Source: Synaphobranchus kaupii (taxonomy: Eukaryota > Chordata > Actinopteri > Anguilliformes > Synaphobranchidae). From it: DNA of 64,000 nucleotides. Location: positions 111,564,873 to 111,628,872 of the forward strand of contig CM056376.1 of assembly GCA_029718625.1 (NCBI GenBank), in the 5' to 3' direction. The notes under the pieces were generated by a model. The model searched no databases and was not told the DNA's origin. It saw nothing but the letters and a program-made list of their open reading frames with translations. Both the position numbers and the translations under genes were made by a program. Of the stretch, positions 60,906-64,000 are shown piece by piece. Position 1 is the stretch's first letter. Each line of letters starts with the position of its first letter.

Positions 60906-61722
60906 TAGAATAGAATAACTTTAATTTTCCTGCAAGGGAACTTCAGTTGTAGCCCCAGGAACAACAAAAAAGACGACATAGACAGTGGGGGGCAGACCCA
61001 CAACACACAAACATATCACACAAAGACATTCAATATCATCATTGCAATAATAAAACTAATTAAGTGAATTAAAGTGTAATAGCCCACAGCCAAACATCGA
61101 TTAAAAATAGCCCCCGCTGTCCCGAGATGTCCAGTGTTATCAAGCAGTCCAACACAAACTCCGCCTCCACGACTCCATACATGCAGTGTTGTGGTCTCTG
61201 TACACTGTTGAAAACGGAGCACCGAACTGCGTCAGCCTTCCCAGTCGTCGACTCACTCCTCCCCCGCATTATCTTCTCCTTTCTTTTCTCTGGTGCCCTT
61301 TTGAAGATTGCCTGCAGTCCTAGATCTGTCCCGAGTCCCGAGAATAAGGCTCTGAATTCTGTGCATTCGGTGATATTAACTGGGGCCAAGAAGCCATGAG
61401 TGCATGTTTGTCAGCACAGTCTTGCATGCATTTAATGCAGCGTTATCTTGGTCTCCAAAAGTGCAATGTGGGGCCCTGAAGGTTACATGCACTTATTTGG
61501 CATTAGTTTGTGCTGGTGAGACACAGGCCAGCCTGTATGTGCCAGGCATTGGCGCAGTCAGAGGTGCGGATATGTACGGTTGCGAGACCCAACAAAAAAC
61601 ATGCCCTAAAGAGCCCCTGGTGTCCGTCCCGTGTTTTAATGAAAGGAGCTGTTGTTCCCATTCACATTTATATTTCAGGCCTTAAGCAAATGTTCCGCTC
61701 ACATGGTATTACCTATAAATGC
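60906..61722 (+). other. ppp3ca intron 1, no gene seen
   Basis: Overlapping short frames on both strands at 61016-61685 show no domain. Nothing else is recognised. Confidence 0.4.
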
Positions 61723-61892
61723 TTTTATACAGCTGGATGTTTTACTCAAGAAAACTCAGTTTTGGTGCTAAGCTATGTTCATGGGGACAACGGCTGCATC
61801 TCACCTTGGAATTGAGCCTGCTACCTCTTGCAGTTCCAAAAACCTAGTTACAAAGCCTAGATCCCTAGTTATTATGCAACACTACCCCCTAG
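61723..61892 (-). mobile_element. Diverged tRNA-derived SINE
   Basis: TATACAGCTGGATGTTTTAC, GGGGACAACGGCTGCATCTC and AGTTATTATGCAACACTACC follow the same layout as 1211-1432 in reverse, with many substitutions. Confidence 0.65.
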
Positions 61893-61997
61893 GGCTGTCA
61901 CAAATATGAGTTTGTACGAATATCTAATTTGAGTAATTTGTAATTTGTAAGAGTAATTTGTTCAAACTTGTTCGACTGTCAAAATTTTTTATGTTAA

Positions 61998-62316
61998 GAC
62001 ATTGATATGGATGGATCACTTTAAGGGTTATTTCTCCTGACTTATTTTTCCATAGAGTTCAATAGGAAAATGAGTCAGGAGAAACAACCCTTAAAGTGAT
62101 CCATCCATATCTACTGCATATCTGGCAGCAGAGTGATGATTTGAGGCTTGTTTGATACCTCAGACCCTTGATGACATACAGCCATTTAGCCAACCATGTG
62201 TTCCCTACTATTCTCGTGTAATGTATAGCTTAATCTAGTTCCAACCCCCAATTCCCATTCAAATGCGGTTAGAGTATCGCTTGTGCGAGTACCTGAAAAT
62301 AAGATATCAAGGGCCC
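61998..62316. mobile_element. Fold-back family, second copy
   Basis: GATATGGATGGATCACTTTA and its complement near 62090-62110 form a hairpin around a short loop. The rest (GGTCTGAGG / CCTCAGACC-type blocks, GTACCTGAAAATAAGATATC) matches 45712-46074 in reverse. One arm beyond the hairpin is missing here. Confidence 0.78.
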
Positions 62317-62700
62317 TATCTTACACCCGGCGCAAAGCGGCGCTAACGCAAACGCAAGTGTCTTTGCTATCTTACACCCGGCGCTAGGTCCATAATAGCG
62401 CCTAATGCTTACGCCGTCAAACTAGCATGTTGACGGCGTAACTCTTGCGCCATCATTAGTGAACTGGGCGTGTTGGTCTTAAGATGAGGAGTGGCCAGGA
62501 TTCTTTTTGGCGTATTGCTATCTTGAGCCAGCAGAAAGCGCTTGCGCTAGAACCACCACAAACCTGGTCTAAAGTCATGTCGCAGTTGTTTACATGCTAT
62601 TTTAACGGCGCATATAAGTGCGTCTACATAGGCGTGTGCACAACGCGCATACCCTCCTGTCTGTTACACACAGGGGCGTGCACAGGCATGACTAAAATAT
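62317..62700. repeat. Interspersed repeat, CCCTATCTTACACCCGGCGC end
   Basis: AGGGCCCTATCTTACACCCG and a second copy of ATCTTACACCCGGCGC within 60 bp, followed by CG-rich words (GACGGCGTAA, GCGCTTGCGC), mark a fish DNA-transposon-like repeat. The right end is not seen. Confidence 0.55.
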
Positions 62701-64000
62701 CTAGATCATAATGTGAAATATTATTATTGTGTAGGCTATATCAAAAATGCATAATAATAAAAGGTTCCATAGGTCCACATACCTTTCCATCAGCGAAGGG
62801 AAACAATGCCACATTACATTGCTCTCAGCCCACTCCATCAACATCCAGGCGATGTGCGATGGTACGGGACAATGGCTATCCATTAAAAAGGAGCTGATAA
62901 CACCTATAGCTATCAAGCCTAATGCGCAAATTGTCTTTGCACCTAATGCGTGAATTGTCATTCAATGGAAAACTCGCGCACGGCAATAGACGGACATTTA
63001 AGTTCTGAAAATGCGCTTCAGATGTCATTACAATACAGCTCTGTTTATCTGTGAATACAGCCCAAATAGAATGGTTTGTGACTGAAAAAAGTTCAAAACC
63101 TTGTCCAGTGAATAAGTTTTTTTTCGATAGCCTATGGTTAAAAAACGGAGATGTCACCATGTTAACTAAATTGTAACCTTAGCTATTCTTCGTCCTTCAT
63201 ATTTTTTTAAATTACAGTGACCAGGTTTCCATACTCTCACCGTTTAAAACCCAGCTGATTTCACCCGTTATTCCTTAACTGAACAAAACGATTTTAAAGA
63301 GAACTAAGCGTCTAATTAGAAACTAAAACAAATTTGCAGCAAGTTACACAATTAATTCACAATTAATTTTAATGCCATTCTCTGCACGTGAGCTGCATGT
63401 TCTGTTTCCCCTGCTGTAAGTCGCACGTTTAACGATCTTCCTGGGAAAGTGGATTGTTTTAAAGGATTACGCTACGAGTAAAACAGGTTGGTCACATTTC
63501 CATAAACAGGACATTATTAAACAAGGGGAAATATGCGTGAACTTATGGGTTGCGAACCTGACAGCTTTATTGTATGGCTATTTAGTGTCATCATTAAGGC
63601 AAAACAACGGTATGTATGTTATTAATCAATATTAGCCTACTATGCAGGTAGCCTAATGAACTTTGGATGAAGCTTGAACTTGATGTTTGACACTTTCATT
63701 GCATAATCAAACGAAATTCGCTGAACAAGCAGGCTAATTTGGCGTTTTCTAAGGTGAGACTGAAGCCATTGATAGCTTATTCTCAGCTGTTGCAGGTCCT
63801 TTTAACGAAATTTATCCGCACATATTTTGTAAAATAACAGCCCTGTCTGGAATTACCGGGAACTCATAGGCTAATGGTTAGTCCGAATAATATTGATCAT
63901 ACTCCATATTCCTTGATCACACTAAACACGCACGAGCATGTCTGTTTCGCCATCATAAGCAATCCGCCAAGGTGGAAAAGCAGGCTTTTAAAGGGAATGG
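62701..64000 (+). other. ppp3ca intron 1 to window edge, no gene seen
   Basis: Frames at 62701-63160 lie on both strands with no domain; the part up to about 63100 may still belong to the repeat before it. No ppp3ca exon 2 is visible. Confidence 0.4.

Overview
The window looks like teleost fish nuclear DNA. It is intron-rich and AT-leaning, full of short tandem repeats, and carries repeat families typical of ray-finned fish: Tc1/mariner elements including a Sleeping Beauty-type one, hAT elements and MITEs, a tRNA-derived SINE ending in the sequence AAGAGCGTCTGCTAAATGCC, L2-like LINE tails, and a Gmr1-type Ty3/gypsy element. The species cannot be named from sequence alone.

Only two host genes are supported, arranged head to head. 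On the left, minus strand, are two coding exons of bank1 (B-cell scaffold with ankyrin repeats): part of the DBB domain (176-314) and the TIR-like domain (11128-11520). On the right, plus strand, is the first coding exon of ppp3ca (calcineurin A catalytic subunit alpha, 47688-47748), preceded by about 345 bases free of ATG. The divergent bank1/ppp3ca order is the one I recall from human chromosome 4q24. Everything else is intron or intergenic DNA.

Region by region: 1-11.5 kb is bank1 intron and exon sequence with a Tc1 remnant split by a SINE, a complete mariner-like element (3040-4533), a hAT-like element that kept only a BED zinc finger (4708-5859), and a nested repeat pair (9.4-10.6 kb). 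From 11.5 to 26 kb come decayed tandem repeats, a 48-bp minisatellite (15.65-16.9 kb), a Sleeping Beauty-type Tc1 inside a SINE (17.5-19.3 kb), a probable 1751-bp solo LTR with a 5-bp target duplication (20.56-22.31 kb) and a 47-bp minisatellite.

The most unusual part is 26.0-38.5 kb. A 2882-bp block (26006-28887) recurs at 34091-36972 at a constant offset of 8085 bp, with no difference in any stretch compared, including a 13-G run. Between the copies lies a Gmr1-type retrotransposon (gag, protease, integrase, then RT and RNase H), with a 3' LTR but no 5' LTR. Its 1546-codon frame opens in host DNA, reads through about 12 units of a 24-bp minisatellite, and joins in frame to a gag that has lost its N-terminus. 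In the second copy the minisatellite simply continues for about 64 units and then meets a (CA)n tract. This is either a template-switch rearrangement or an assembly join.

From 38.8 to 47 kb there are a defective Tc1, a hAT transposase remnant, three MITE-type elements and a deleted mariner carrying a fold-back insert. From 47.7 to 64 kb, ppp3ca intron 1 holds SINEs, MITEs, LINE scraps and short tandem repeats, with no further exon recognised.
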